A stretch of 64,000 bases of DNA from Gordionus sp. m RMFG-2023 (lineage: Eukaryota; Nematomorpha; Gordioida; Chordodea; Parachordodidae), in the NCBI RefSeq assembly GCF_954871325.1, contig NC_088777.1:17027366-17091365 (forward strand), given 5' to 3'. Under the pieces are notes generated by a model. The model saw only the letters and a list, made by a program, of their open reading frames with translations, was not told the origin of the DNA and did not search any database. The translations under genes were made by a program, and so were the position numbers. The stretch's first letter is position 1. The number at the start of each line of letters is the position of its first letter. Below are positions 40,501 to 49,673 of this stretch, piece after piece.

Positions 40501-42936
40501 CTTTTTAAAAAAAATTTATAACATTTTATTTTTGTTAAAGACCCTATTTTATATCGGATCGGAAAATTTTATAATATTGGCCGATAACCGATATTTTAAA
40601 ATAGGTGAAATATTGGTTCAATCCGATAAAAAATATCGGTACATCCCTAGTTAATATTATATCAGGATCTAAATATTATTGCTTTGGTCACGACTAAATC
40701 ATAGAAAAATAATTTTACATTCATTCGTTAAAATCGAATGTTTTTTAGACGTATATTTTTTATCAATTCCATCTACTTCTACAAGTATTTATAAATTTCT
40801 TATTGGGTATCCGAAATTAGGATACAACATTTTATGATGAGATACAAATTATTTATTTTGGATTAATCATATTTATACCAAGATAATACGATTATGTTAT
40901 TCCTATTCATTCTATTTAAGTAAACCCTTATACGTATTCTTACGAATAATAAAAATGTTATTCTATTTAATTCGAAAATTGGATTCTTTAAAAATGAAAA
41001 AAAAAATTGATTCGCGAAATTTAAAATAGTGATTTATAGATGTGAGAGTAAAGTTTAAAAAAATTTAAAATTTTCAGCAATGAACATACTTATTACTTAC
41101 GAAAGATTTCAAATTCAATAATTTCGAATATTTTCCAATAAATCGATCGAATAATGTATAAAAATATTTCGAATTGAATAATTTTGTTATATTTCTAAAA
41201 ATACGAATTGAATAATTTGTTTTCGGTATTACAGTCAAATTATTCATTGAAAAATTAAGGTCAAATTACCATATTATTATCCTCTGATAGTTCTACATCT
41301 TCAACACCTAGTACAGTTGTGTTTCTACTAGCATGATAATAAAAGAATCTTACAAGTAATTACTTTTCATCCTCTTATGTTTTACATATGAAACCGTAGA
41401 CTCGAGTTCTCTTTAAATATCTTCTACAGCACCCTATAAAACATAAGATTTTTCAATAATGTAAATAAATTAAATATAAATTAGAGGAGACTGGGGTTGG
41501 TAAACATCAGCACTTTTCAAACGCAGATATTATTTTACTAGTAGAGTATTTTTGGGATCGTGATTAATTATTTGAAAGATATCTTTATTACTGAGAATAT
41601 TCAATTGGATTTATTTCATTTTAACCTAAAATATATATTTTTTTAATATGTCGATCCATGATAAAAAAAGCCACATTTTTAATAACAATAAAATTTTTAT
41701 AGATAGTTTCTAATTATTTTCTGACCAAAAAAATCTACCTAACTTTTTGAATATTTCTAAAAAAAATAATATTTGATCCTCCCTGGCAGAAACTACTGGC
41801 GAGTTAAGTTACCTGACATTTTATCCTTATCTTTTACTTTTTAAATAAACATATTTATTGATATTTAAAATTAAAATATAGTGTAATATTAATTGTTTTA
41901 TTTGTTTAATGACTACCAAAACTTATACATTCCTATATATCTATTAAAATTCCAGCTTAAACCCTAACACATCTACCACTAGCAACCAAAAACCACAAGA
42001 TCTTACATTTCAATCATCCGTTGATAAAAGCAATGAATTGACATCAACCCCACTAAACCATTTACAAAGAAGTGCCATAAGATGTTTGAATGCTTTATAC
42101 GCGCCAAAGAATATAGCCAAAATCGAATCCGTTTGTGAATATGTTCCTTTCCCTCTAAATATGTTAACCAGGGAATATTACTATAATTCTAGTGGAACGT
42201 TTCAACAAATTGGTATATATTTTTAATTTATAACTATATTTTTACATAAAATTTTGGGTTTTTCTAAAGAAACTACTAAGAATTTTTTAAATTTGACATT
42301 TAATATTTTATAAAAAAATTTATATGGAGTTTAGCATAATATATAATATAATCTCTAACCCCAAAATTTGATATCTCAGCCGACGAAAGCTCAACATCAT
42401 ACAACAACAATAGAGTCTCTATCAAATCCTTCTATTGGCGGGTACTATACAACGTTTTAAAAGGCCGACCCATTTTTCATACGAACGATTTTATTATGGA
42501 TAAAAATTTATCGGACCAAAATAATTTAACCACCTCCAAAATTAAATTTATAGCTCTCAAAAACTTTATCAAGCTCCTCAAGAGGCAAACCAATATTATC
42601 ATACCACCGCCTCCTAATCAACCTACTTCATCATCCAATTTATCTCATGATATCGATAATGACGCCATTAAATCAAATCAGATTCAGTGCCCTAAACAGT
42701 CTGAAAGAACCTCGAAAATATTTGAAGTGAGCACGGATATATCTCTAAGAAACGATATTCTCATCGACACGAATCGCGAAAACGTTAAAAATATCATACC
42801 CGCGTTCGTTTCATGGCTCAAAGATGAAAGCAAAGTTAATAAAAAACGGGCAGGCACCAGGAAAGTAAAGGCTCAAGATGATACAATCAACACCGTTAAT
42901 ATAATTTATAACAAAGAAGAAGAGGAAGAAAAATAG
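16537..42936 (+). CDS. ARMC8: Armadillo-repeat protein ARMC8, CTLH/GID ubiquitin-ligase scaffold (15 exons)
   Basis: ARMC8 (yeast Gid5 relative) is the armadillo scaffold that joins substrate receptor and core in the CTLH E3 ligase. Exons: 16537-16903, 16940-17037, 25351-25539, 25676-25878, about 26201-26409, 27407-27557, 27747-27891, 28396-28674, 33300-33413, 33625-33912, 34290-34701, 38489-38707, 39135-39417, 41956-42212, 42380-42936. Phases agree throughout, giving 3771 bases (1256 aa). Matches to animal ARMC8 run in order: LIKNKIIG near residue 45, a segment with QHSDKP, SFSRSIQLLRTNF (human LSRSVQQLRTSF), ICNLLLDFSPAKE (human LCNLLLEFSPSKE), LNAIWALM (human VNGIWALM), KVLGLMRNVCSGG and RDDILIALI. 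Vertebrate ARMC8 is about 670 aa. The excess is polar inserts in exons 10, 11 and 13 and a Lys/Glu-rich C-terminal exon ending NKEEEEEK. The acceptor of exon 5 is atypical. The 36-base intron 1 and the exon 13-15 joins rest on phase and weak similarity. Confidence 0.88.
16904..16939 (+). other. Possible 36-base intron in ARMC8
   Basis: The frame stays open across this stretch, but removing it improves agreement with ARMC8: IQGFIYQ is then followed directly by DLLSSNYKIMEGSLFCL, as in human LLQGLLSPDLKFIEACL. It starts GTTATT, ends TTTGTTTAG and has a T-rich tract, so it has the marks of an intron. Because its length is a multiple of three, retention would add 12 hydrophobic residues. Confidence 0.55.
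17038..18155 (+). other. ARMC8 intron 2, left part
   Basis: Unique-looking AT-rich sequence between exon 2 and the palindrome. No gene, RNA or recognisable repeat was seen. Confidence 0.5.
18156..20441 (-). mobile_element. piggyBac transposon, left arm copy
   Basis: Transposase on the minus strand, DDE type. Terminal repeats read CCTTTTAATACTCCGGTG at 18156 and CACCGGAGTATTGATGGG ending at 20441; a TTAA precedes the outer end (18152-18155). Recognisable blocks: an acidic N-terminus (about 19930-19850), MIEEIIYHTNEIIKSI (19632 down), VTMDNWFTSYDTALSL with the second catalytic Asp (about 19050-19005) and VDMVDQMIENF with the third (about 18745-18715). The segment around the first catalytic Asp (LDEML in the sister copy) is damaged by a deletion of about 40 bases near 19235, and the C-terminal Cys-rich domain is missing. 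It is inactive. Confidence 0.9.
20442..21389 (+). mobile_element. hAT-like (ZBED type) transposase fragment, left half of the palindrome centre
   Basis: Starts 23 bases from the piggyBac end with MVSELWKYFTKDKKN (20466), the opening of a BED zinc finger. NTTNIRKHCKAIPS follows, and then EFIGVMIACRPPLNYTISED and DVDFNRLATSS (about 20770-20860), matching the conserved block of ZBED-like hAT transposases. A weaker match to the next conserved block follows near 21000-21060. Frames are disrupted and the BED Cys pair is absent. The fragment stops at the palindrome centre, where the inverted copy (21394-22358, minus) begins. Confidence 0.7.
21394..22358 (-). mobile_element. hAT-like transposase fragment, right half of the palindrome centre
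   Basis: Reverse-complement twin of 20442-21385. The minus strand again shows MVSELWKYFTKDKKN (start at 22334), here with a longer uninterrupted frame of 66 codons ending in a basic segment. Small differences from the left twin show independent decay. Confidence 0.7.
22359..24846 (+). mobile_element. piggyBac transposon, right arm copy
   Basis: A 2488-base copy, flanked on both sides by TTTA rather than the canonical TTAA. Terminal repeats are CCCATCAATACTCTGGTG and CACCGGAGTATTGAAGGG. Plus-strand transposase blocks: an acidic N-terminus (about 22855-22970, DDEDFMYLSDHD, EEEDDMFEADN), a DDE core from 23166 with YATLDEMLPAFHGKCPFR (first Asp), VTMDNWFTSYDTALSL (second Asp) and VDMVDQMIENF (third Asp, about 24094), and a C-terminal Cys-rich domain at 24340-24460 (CSVCPRKRD, CQICKINLCLEHM, CNKCFTC). 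A few stops and a frame change interrupt it. It keeps the first-Asp region and C-terminal domain that the left copy lacks, but has lost about 50 bases near 24240. Confidence 0.92.
25084..25190. repeat. hAT-MITE fragment with ATCGGATCGG words
   Basis: Carries AATCGGATCGG, CCCGATCCGATATTTTTGG and ATTTAATATCGGTAC, the subterminal words of the element at 39683-40649. A similar fragment is at about 3738-3840. No clear ends. Confidence 0.45.
29545..29945. mobile_element. MITE with GAGTGTAGGAAT inverted ends
   Basis: The left end (TTTGACATTTAATTGAGTGT at about 29550) is mirrored at the right (about 29920-29945), so the inverted ends extend over about 30 bases. The inner part (29630-29890) is less AT-rich and has a further small inverted pair around 29570-29632. 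A 63-codon open frame inside has no recognised relatives and is probably chance. The superfamily is unknown. Confidence 0.5.
30250..30558. mobile_element. hAT MITE, CAGAGACCTGC family
   Basis: Starts TAGAGACCTGCAGAGG and ends GATGGTCTCTG, with GGCCTGTCCCGG and CCCGG words inside. Flanking 8-mers TTTTTTAT and ATTATTAT match at 6 of 8. It lies in the 4.6 kb ARMC8 intron 8. Confidence 0.65.
30775..31745 (-). mobile_element. Retroelement C-terminal relic (Zn motif plus restriction-like endonuclease-like region)
   Basis: On the minus strand the segment at 31745-30860 follows the C-terminal part of a widespread invertebrate RT protein. It has a segment with LPAKFGRIGIRFPYDLAI (about 31710-31655), a Cys/His motif CSSCKSPVDMNGRHSLHC (about 31325-31270), then FRSGGKCPYGIAQIPW and VRDYSCIDPL (about 31160-31070). 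In related proteins the latter reads KRPDGLTLIPW...WDVT, resembling a PD-(D/E)XK nuclease core. A final block HCFIPIISTTLALAFFKNLG is at about 30985-30930. The Asp of the nuclease-like motif is lost here and frames are broken. Class call (non-LTR retroelement) is from memory of similar proteins. Confidence 0.6.
31754..31970. mobile_element. MITE of the AGTGTTGTT family, diverged
   Basis: Begins near AGTGTATTGCTC and ends TTTAAAAACACT. It shares the mirrored interior (ATATTTTATCCAGG near the left, CTGGCTAAAATATTG near the right) with the copies at 2851-3070 and 62491-62656. It abuts the retroelement relic. Confidence 0.45.
32432..32623. mobile_element. hAT MITE, CAGAGACCTGC family, with perfect target duplication
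   Basis: A 192-base element starting CAGAGACCTGCCGAGG and ending CCTGCAGATTTCTG. It is flanked on both sides by the identical 8-mer ATTTTTAT (32424-32431 and 32624-32631). Interior GGCCCGG and GGGTCGGGCC words are typical of the family. Confidence 0.85.
35171..37766 (+). mobile_element. hAT transposon, decayed, in ARMC8 intron 11
   Basis: Ends are inverted: ATGTTTGCATGG at the left and CCGTTGCAAACAT at the right, followed inward by CGGTCCGG-type words (35195-35245 and 37650-37755). Plus-strand transposase pieces: ITTDLWTSVQKPSSISGHYI (about 36110-36165), the catalytic-region motif of hAT transposases. A segment with DVETRWNSTYLSLKYF (about 36525-36575) and the dimerisation block with LPQHATSVACERIFSKASE (about 37270-37330) follow. 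Stops and frame changes are numerous. No clear 8-bp target duplication was found. Length 2.6 kb suggests a once autonomous element. Confidence 0.8.
39683..40649. mobile_element. Non-autonomous hAT element with perfect 8-bp target duplication
   Basis: Starts TAGGGGTGTACCGATACC and ends ATATCGGTACATCCCTA, giving imperfect inverted repeats of about 17 bases. Both flanks are GTTAATAT (39675-39682 and 40650-40657), a perfect 8-bp duplication. Subterminal CCGATAT / ATCGGCC words occur at both ends. No transposase was found. A second inverted-repeat element is nested at about 39879-40130. It lies in the ARMC8 intron between exons 13 and 14. Confidence 0.9.
39879..40130. mobile_element. Small inverted-repeat element nested in the hAT MITE
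   Basis: Ends CGTCGGCCTAGAATTGGAGT and ACTCCAATTCTAGACCGACG form inverted repeats of about 30 bases (the left one continues GCTCCACTTG). The interior is non-coding. Flanking ATAT words may be a short target duplication. It must be younger than its host element. Confidence 0.7.
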
Positions 42937-43329
42937 ATTTTGAATAATGATATATAAATGGGATAAATTGGACATTTCGACAAGGAGAAAATGTTTTATA
43001 AGAGATATATTTTTTCGATATTATTCATTAAGAAATGTGAATTTTTATTTTAGGTATGCAATATTTATCAGCTTCAACCTTATTATTATTTTGTTTTAAA
43101 ATATTAATCTATAAAACATAGCTTTTATATTTATTATCGCCAATTATTATTATTAATTAAAATTAAAAAATATATTTACTCTATATTTTAATTTTTTATG
43201 TCACTATTTTAAAAGAATAGATTTTATTACGTTAATATTAAATAAGTTTTGTCAAGTTTTAATCGTAATATTAATATATAAAAAAAATTATTCTTGAATT
43301 AATAAAATGATGGTTGTAAAAATAATTTC

Positions 43330-43462
43330 GGCAGCACTGTGTGCGACATGTCATACTGTAAGATGTCAAAAAAATTAGGCAGCACTTCCATGCAACAGAG
43401 CTTATTGTAAAAATATAACAAAAATCGGGCAGCACTTCTGTGCAACTGTAAAAATCTTAACG
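43330..43462. repeat. Short tandem repeat, about three units with GGCAGCACT cores
   Basis: GGCAGCACT begins units at 43330, 43378 and 43438. Each is followed by TGTGC/ATGC-AAC and an ACTGTAA or TTGTAA segment and an A-rich tail. Units are imperfect and spaced 48 and 60 bases. Confidence 0.6.
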
Positions 43463-43956
43463 CGAAGGTCGCTTACAGATGAGATGACCATGGTAATCTC
43501 TTTTTATATTCAGTTGTTAACATCATTATCAAAATTAATATATTTTATTTTTATGATTAGAGAAGATTATTAATAAATCTATATTTATTTTTCAAAATGT
43601 GCAAGATATAAAAAAAAAGGTAAAATCATAATTGTTATCATTAGATAATTTTGTTTAATAAACCAAGTGTCTATTTTAGGTGTTAAGTACTAGTTGCGTC
43701 ACACAATATTTTTTTTTTAGCAAAGCACAAATTTAGGCTTCGTTTATAGTTAACTTGATAAAGTTTAAATGATGTAATGAGTATCTAAATAATATTACAA
43801 CAATTGGTCTCGTCGCACGTTTCCCATTATTTGCTGCTTTGGAGAGCAATGCCTCAGTTACTATAAACGAGGCATTAGAGACTTTGAAATTACCTTCTTA
43901 TCCAAACTATTAATGCATCCTAAAAATGGGATTCTTCATCGTTTTTATAAATAGGA

Positions 43957-44447
43957 CTCAACCTAATAGCATTTTTTGGTTAACCCTTCATTAATAGTTA
44001 GCTCTAATTCGCGATAAAGTATACAAAATAAAGAAGTGTCATATTTTATATTTATCCGCCAATTACACTAACTATGAATTCAGGTAACAGCCGAATAAAT
44101 GTTATTTGAAGAAGAAACAATAATAAATGCAAGTTTGGATCCTGAACTTTAAAGGTTCCCTGTTTTATTATTTTTAAAAGAAAAGTGATTTTGATTCCAA
44201 TTCCTAAAAACTTTAAAAAGAGGTAACTCCGGGTTTTAGGTATGATTTCTCAACCTAATAGCATTTTTTGGTTAACCCTTCATTAATAGTTAGCTCTAAT
44301 TCGCGATAAAGTATACAAAATAAAGAAGTGTCATATTTTATATTTATCCGCCAATTACACTAACTATGAATTCAGGTAACAGCCGAACAAATACTATTTG
44401 ATGAAGAAACAATAAATGTCAGTTTGGAACCTGAACTTTAAAGGTTT
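43957..44447. repeat. Direct repeat, about 200 bases, period 292
   Basis: The segment starting CTCAACCTAATAGCATTTTT at 43957 recurs at 44249 in the same orientation and stays nearly identical for about 200 bases, to TGAACTTTAAAGGTTTC/TCC. The 90 bases between the copies are not repeated. High identity implies a recent tandem duplication. Confidence 0.85.
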
Positions 44448-45306
44448 CTTGTTTTATGTTTCAATTAATTCCGATTTCAATTTTTTATTGAGCCATATGC
44501 ACAGAAATTTATTTATTATAATATTTCATAAATTTTATTGGCAAATTAAATTTATTTTATCTCCTAGAGCCCTCTAAATATTGAATTAAAATTTTAATCG
44601 AATATTTTGAGTTAAATCCTATAAATTTTAAATTTTTAATGAATTTTTATTAACAAAACTAATTCTTCAAATAATAGATCTACGTTTATAATAATATGAA
44701 GTATGAAAATTATATATGTCGTAACGGGATACGAAATCTCTAATCCCCACCTTTTTTGTAATCTATTAAAAATCATGAGAATTTGGAATAATTAGAAAAA
44801 TGGGCCTAGACTGCTCACACGTTAGTCCTTATTGATTCAATGAATTCTAAAAACATACACCCTTCTATCTTTGAAATAAAAGTAATAATTATAAGTTTAT
44901 AGAACAAATATTTCCTTCAGCCCCTTCTCATCTACTTCTTAATTTGATGTATTTATTTTACTCCTAATTTTTTTTAAAATGATTTTTACCTTTAATCTCC
45001 ATCCATGTAGTAAATTTTGAGACTTTAGGCTCCAAGAATTAAAAATATCAATTAAAAAATGATTCACTTATTTGGATTAAAACCATGGTTGGCAGATTAA
45101 TTTAAACAGGGAGAATGAAACCATGAATTCATATTTTTTTGCACAAAATATGGGAAAGATCCGTAAATACCTTTATTATTTATATTTTTTAGAGATTTTA
45201 TATTATTAATTTTTTCAAATTATTTTATTTATTTTAAAATAGGATATATACACTAAATAATTTAAAATATATATTAAAAATCAGATAAGCATATATTAAA
45301 AATAAA

Positions 45307-45760
45307 TTAAAAAATATATATATATATAAAAAAGAACTGATAAAAAAAAATATTTAATAAAAGGGTACAAATCACCCTAGAGAAGAGTGAATGCTTAAAA
45401 AATTGGACCTTCAAATTTCCAGGGTAGGCTACGAAGTAAAATCCTTCATGGGGTCCCCTGAGATCTGTTTTAATGAAATTGAGGGCATCACTTCCAAACA
45501 TGCCTAGGGTATTGGTATGAACAAGGTATTGGTAAGGCTAGCATATTTCTTTTTCTTTAGGATTTCAGCCTTTTCAATGGCAGAAAATGAAAGATTGGAC
45601 TTTGCTACAGGTATAGTCAGCGAGCGGGAAACCATTAGTTCTGGGAATGAGGGATATCCCATCGGGACGTAAGGCGTTTTCGTTTGAGAGGCCCAATTTT
45701 TATTTTTACGTCTATTAAAATCTTTACTTTTCTCCAGAAAATTTTCATTCAACTATATAT
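45307..45760 (-). CDS. Unidentified minus-strand locus, two open segments
   Basis: Two adjoining minus-strand open segments, together about 130 codons, have protein-like composition. The first starts after a possible acceptor (TATATATAG, about 45754) with LNENFLEKSKDF and contains TPYVPMGYPSFPELMVSRSL. The second (45501-45361), after a possible acceptor CCCTAG, has MFGSDALNFIKTDLRGPHEG and FYFVAYPGNLKVQFFKHSLF. They meet at a short duplicated segment (ACCAATACC), so the relation between the frames is unclear: a tiny intron, a frameshift in a retrocopy, or chance. The base composition is less AT-rich than the neighbourhood. No family was recognised and no further exons were found. Confidence 0.3.
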
Positions 45761-46117
45761 ATGCTCTGAATCAGCATTTGAATGTGGTAATTAAGAAATA
45801 ATATTACTTTTAAAAAAAAAAATTTTAGGAGTTAAAGGTGCCCATTTATTTTCGTGAGCTAAATTTGATATATTATTACTTTTTTAATGAACGTATCTAA
45901 ACAACAATAAATTCCTAAAATAATTTATCGTATTCTACATCTTTTATATAAAAATTGGATAATATATATTTATTGATGGGCTTAAAGTTGTAACTAATTT
46001 TTCCATTATTAAAAACATGCCCACTGAAATTTAATTTTCGGATTGATATATTTTAACTACATTATTTAAGGCAGTCTGTATTTCTACATTAATATGTTTT
46101 AATTGTTTTTAAATATA

Positions 46118-46299
46118 ACCGGGGAGCCTAAATTTTTTTTTAAAACAATTAAAAATAAATATAATATATTTTTAAAAAATCCGGGCCGGGTCGAAAATTT
46201 TTTTTTGAATAAAATCTGGGCCAAGCCTGAAAATATAAAACCCAGGTCAAAATTTTTTTAAAATCCGGGCCGTGAAAATAGTGTCTCTGCCGATCTCTG
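46118..46299. mobile_element. hAT MITE, CAGAGACC family, left end truncated
   Basis: Words GGGCCGGGTCG, GGGCCAAGCC and CCGGGCCGTG lead to a right end GTCTCTGCCGATCTCTG. The matching left terminus is missing or too diverged to define. Confidence 0.5.
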
Positions 46300-46695
46300 A
46301 TTAATAACTAGGAGTAAATAAGACTCGGTCAACCCGCTTTTCTCTATTTTTTATAAATAATTTTAATATTGAATTGAGATTTCTTGGGATAAAAATAGGA
46401 TTTGACACTAAGTAATTTAAAGTCTTTCAAGAGCCCGTTTTGATGGTAGGTTGTTGAGACATCTCTTTGAAGTTATTGCCATTCAAAATCTTAGAATCTA
46501 TGATTTTCCTTAAAATATATACACTGTTTGTGAATCGCTGAATTCAGCGTAACATTTCATAACCACCATATCTATATGATAATGAAAAGTGTTCCTTTCT
46601 TCCTGCATTGTGAATTATATGACAAATTAAATATTAAATTGGAAGGTTTTGTGAAATTTATTTTTTCTTCTTTAAAATATGGAATATATAATAAA

Positions 46696-49673
46696 CAAAG
46701 TTGTTAAAAGATACTTTTTAAATGGATCTAGATACAGATACATAGTCTCAAAAGTTATCTAGATACAGATACAGCGTCTAAAAAGTTATCAAGATACAGA
46801 TACAATTTTTAAATGTATCTGTATACAGATATTTCTTTTATTATGCTAATATAGGTTTGCATTTAATATTATATTGTGAAAATTCATGAAATGAGCTAAA
46901 AAATTTATTGACGCGATATAACATTTATCAGAATATAACTAAAATAATGATTTTAATATAATATATGAAAATATTTGATTAAATAATTATAAATAATTAT
47001 TAGATTTCAGTAATAAAATATTTTCAAAATTTTGATCATTTAGGCATCCTCGTTTTTCTGTAAAGACATTTTTAGCAACACTAAATAGTCTTTCCACAGG
47101 GGCGCTTGAAGGAATTGTAGTGTTATATTTAATAAATAACAATTAAATATCAGGGTATTCTTTAAAAATGCTAAAATCTCTACATTCATTTTTGAAAAAA
47201 TTATTTAAAATTTGTTGATTATCAAAATTTAAATCATTATTAGAAATTATATCTGCTGTAGGGTACTGAAAAAAATCTGAAATTAAATTATTTGTTTTTT
47301 TTGGCAGGTTATTTGCTTGTAGTCAGTTGATGACCATGATAATTCACCAGCTAATCTTTGTATCAATTGTTTTCTTTTATTAAGATTTTCTTCCATTTGC
47401 AACCATGTCCAATCAAGTTTAAAAAAAGGGTGGAGCATGCTTGCTATAATATAATCATCTTCAAATAAGGTCACAATAAACCTAGAATTATTAAATATTT
47501 TTAATTTATTATATTAATTTACCTATCCTCAATCCCTTTAAGTAAGGCATCTAAGAGTGGTAAACAGAGTCTCAGGTTCATTTCTTTAAAATTCTTTAAT
47601 TTGATAATAAGTTGTGAAATAGTTGCACAGTAATAAGCTGTGTACATATACTTATCTCCCTGCAAAATATCAAGGGAATTAGCTATTGGCTTCATTAGCT
47701 AATTTAAAATAATACTATATATATAAATATTATTTATAACTTACTAAACAATATTCATGAATAAAATCACATTCATTAGGTAAAAACCTAGGTAGTTTTA
47801 TTCCATCACATATCTTGTCCACTTTGTCAGATTTAGCTTTTAAAATTTCTGACATTAATTGTAAGGCATTATAGGTGGAGTTCCATCTAGTTATATTAGG
47901 ACATATAAAATAACGACCAATATATTCCTTAATAATCTCAGATGAAATAGGAGACTTATTTTGCCTATTCCATATATTTTGGCATTTATGTAGTGTTGTG
48001 CTATATATCTAATGAAGAAAATATTACCTATTTAATTAAAATTAGTTTTACCCTCTGATATTGTTTACACTGCATGGCTCTATTAGCATCCACAGTGGCT
48101 ATAAGATTCAATGTGTGACTGGCACAACAATGGTGATGAGGTAAACTAAATGATTCTGATAATTCAGAATCAGTATTACAAAGATTTGATTATAGAAATT
48201 GGCACAACTGCTTCATCTTCCAGATCATCAATTGATTCACTTGTATTATTTTCAATTGGCTTAAAACTCTTTAATAAATTAAGTAATCAATCATATATTA
48301 TGTTTATATTTATTTATAATAAAATAAACCTAAAACATTTTATAAAATTTTTGGCATTATCTGTAATGGTCTTTGAAATTTTATTTTGAATGCAATAATC
48401 CTTAGCTATATCTTGTCAATTTTTTCCTATTTTATCATATGTATGACTACCAGTCATTCTTTTACAAGCCAACGCTATATTTCTTCTTTCCAAACTTATT
48501 GGATTTATATAGTGAGCGGTTACTCCTATGTATGAACTAAAAATTAAAATTTCTGAAATAATTTATTCTTAATTAATTATTATACAAATTTAAATGTTAG
48601 CTATACCGGCTATAGGCACTCCAACAATCTGCTGTTGTGCATATTAATGATGGTTCTATAAGACTTTTAATTATTTCTTTCTTTTCATTTTCCCATCTTT
48701 GGGAAATTCTACCAACAACTGTCTGTCGGCAAATTATATTTTTGTTTGGAGCCAAAGTGTTGATCATTTTTTTAAAAGATGGATTTTCAACAATTGAAAA
48801 TGGCTGCATACCAACTATAATAAAAGCAATAATTAAATCATCTAAAGTGCCTTGAGTTAAAGTCAAAGGTCTTTTAGCAAAAATATTATTGGAGGATGAG
48901 TCTTGTCCAATATTTTCTTTGGTAGTTTTATTTTCCTTCCCCTTTTTTATTTTTGTTAACAAGGTTGGATGTTTTCTCTTAAAATTTAAATTAGAATTTT
49001 AAATATATAATATTTATACCCTTATGTGCTTCATGATATTGCACGTTGAAGTCATACTGACGGATATTTTTGTATTTTTAGGTAGACACGGCAAACATTT
49101 TACCATCAAAGAATTGTTTTCTTTGTTTTGAGATATTATTTTAAAATATGTTCTATAAATTGGCCATGGTAAAGAACTTGTTGTTGCTTCCTCTTCTTCA
49201 TTGATATAGATCTAAATAAATATATAAACTTAAAAATTTAGTTATAAAATAAAATTTACCATTTCCATATTGTTATATTAAAATTTGTATGGTTTATTGA
49301 TAAACTCGGACATAATATTTAAATTAATGAATATTTATATATATTTTTTATATATAAGTTTTAATATTTTATGTATATATAATTCTTTATTATAGTATTA
49401 ATAAATATTAATATATAATATATATTTATTTATTTATTTATTTCATAAGCTCATATGAAATAAAATAAATTTTACAGTCAAATATTTTTGTTTATAATAA
49501 AAAAAGGGGTATATAAAATGTATCTTAAAAAGTATCTAAAAACAGATACAGATACCTCTAAAAAAATATCTAGATACAGATATAGATACCTTTCTAAAAA
49601 ATCTATCTCGATACAGATACAGATACTACATTTTTATATCTAGATACAGTATCTAGATACTTTAACAACTCTG
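46696..49673 (-). mobile_element. hAT transposon, nearly full length, perfect 8-bp target duplication
   Basis: A 2978-base element with ends CAAAGTTGTTAAAAG and TTTAACAACTCTG, flanked by identical ATAATAAA (46688-46695 and 49674-49681). Subterminal GATACAGATAC words are stacked at both ends (46730-46830, 49530-49660). On the minus strand the transposase can be followed in order: a BED finger (about 49180-49020, MVKCLPCLP then CNIMKH), LIIAFIIVGMQPFSIVENPS (about 48840-48780), CTTADCWSAY with the first catalytic Asp (about 48635-48605) and ITDNAKNF with the second (about 48375-48345). The insertion-domain motif HHCCASHTLNLIATVDANRA (about 48135-48080), TRWNSTYNALQLM and, near 47100-47040, the dimerisation block APVERLFSVAKNVFTEKRG follow. 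A few stops and intron-like gaps occur. It is the best-preserved transposon here. Confidence 0.92.

Larger units (their letters stand above)
42937..45300. other. Intergenic region downstream of ARMC8
   Basis: Contains a short tandem repeat (43330-43462), a direct duplication (43957-44158 and 44249-44447) and otherwise AT-rich sequence without recognised genes. AATAAA-like hexamers are common and cannot be assigned as the ARMC8 poly(A) signal with confidence. Confidence 0.5.

Noticed and set aside
43320-43462. TTTCGGCAGCACTGTGTGC resembles the start of U6 snRNA
   Set aside because: Only the first dozen bases fit; the conserved U6 body (ACAGAGA region) does not follow, and the motif belongs to an imperfect tandem repeat.
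46730-46830. Regularly spaced GATACAGATAC words that could look like a CRISPR-type array
   Set aside because: Words are short, unevenly spaced and mirrored at the other end of a transposon with target duplications; they are hAT subterminal repeats in an animal genome.
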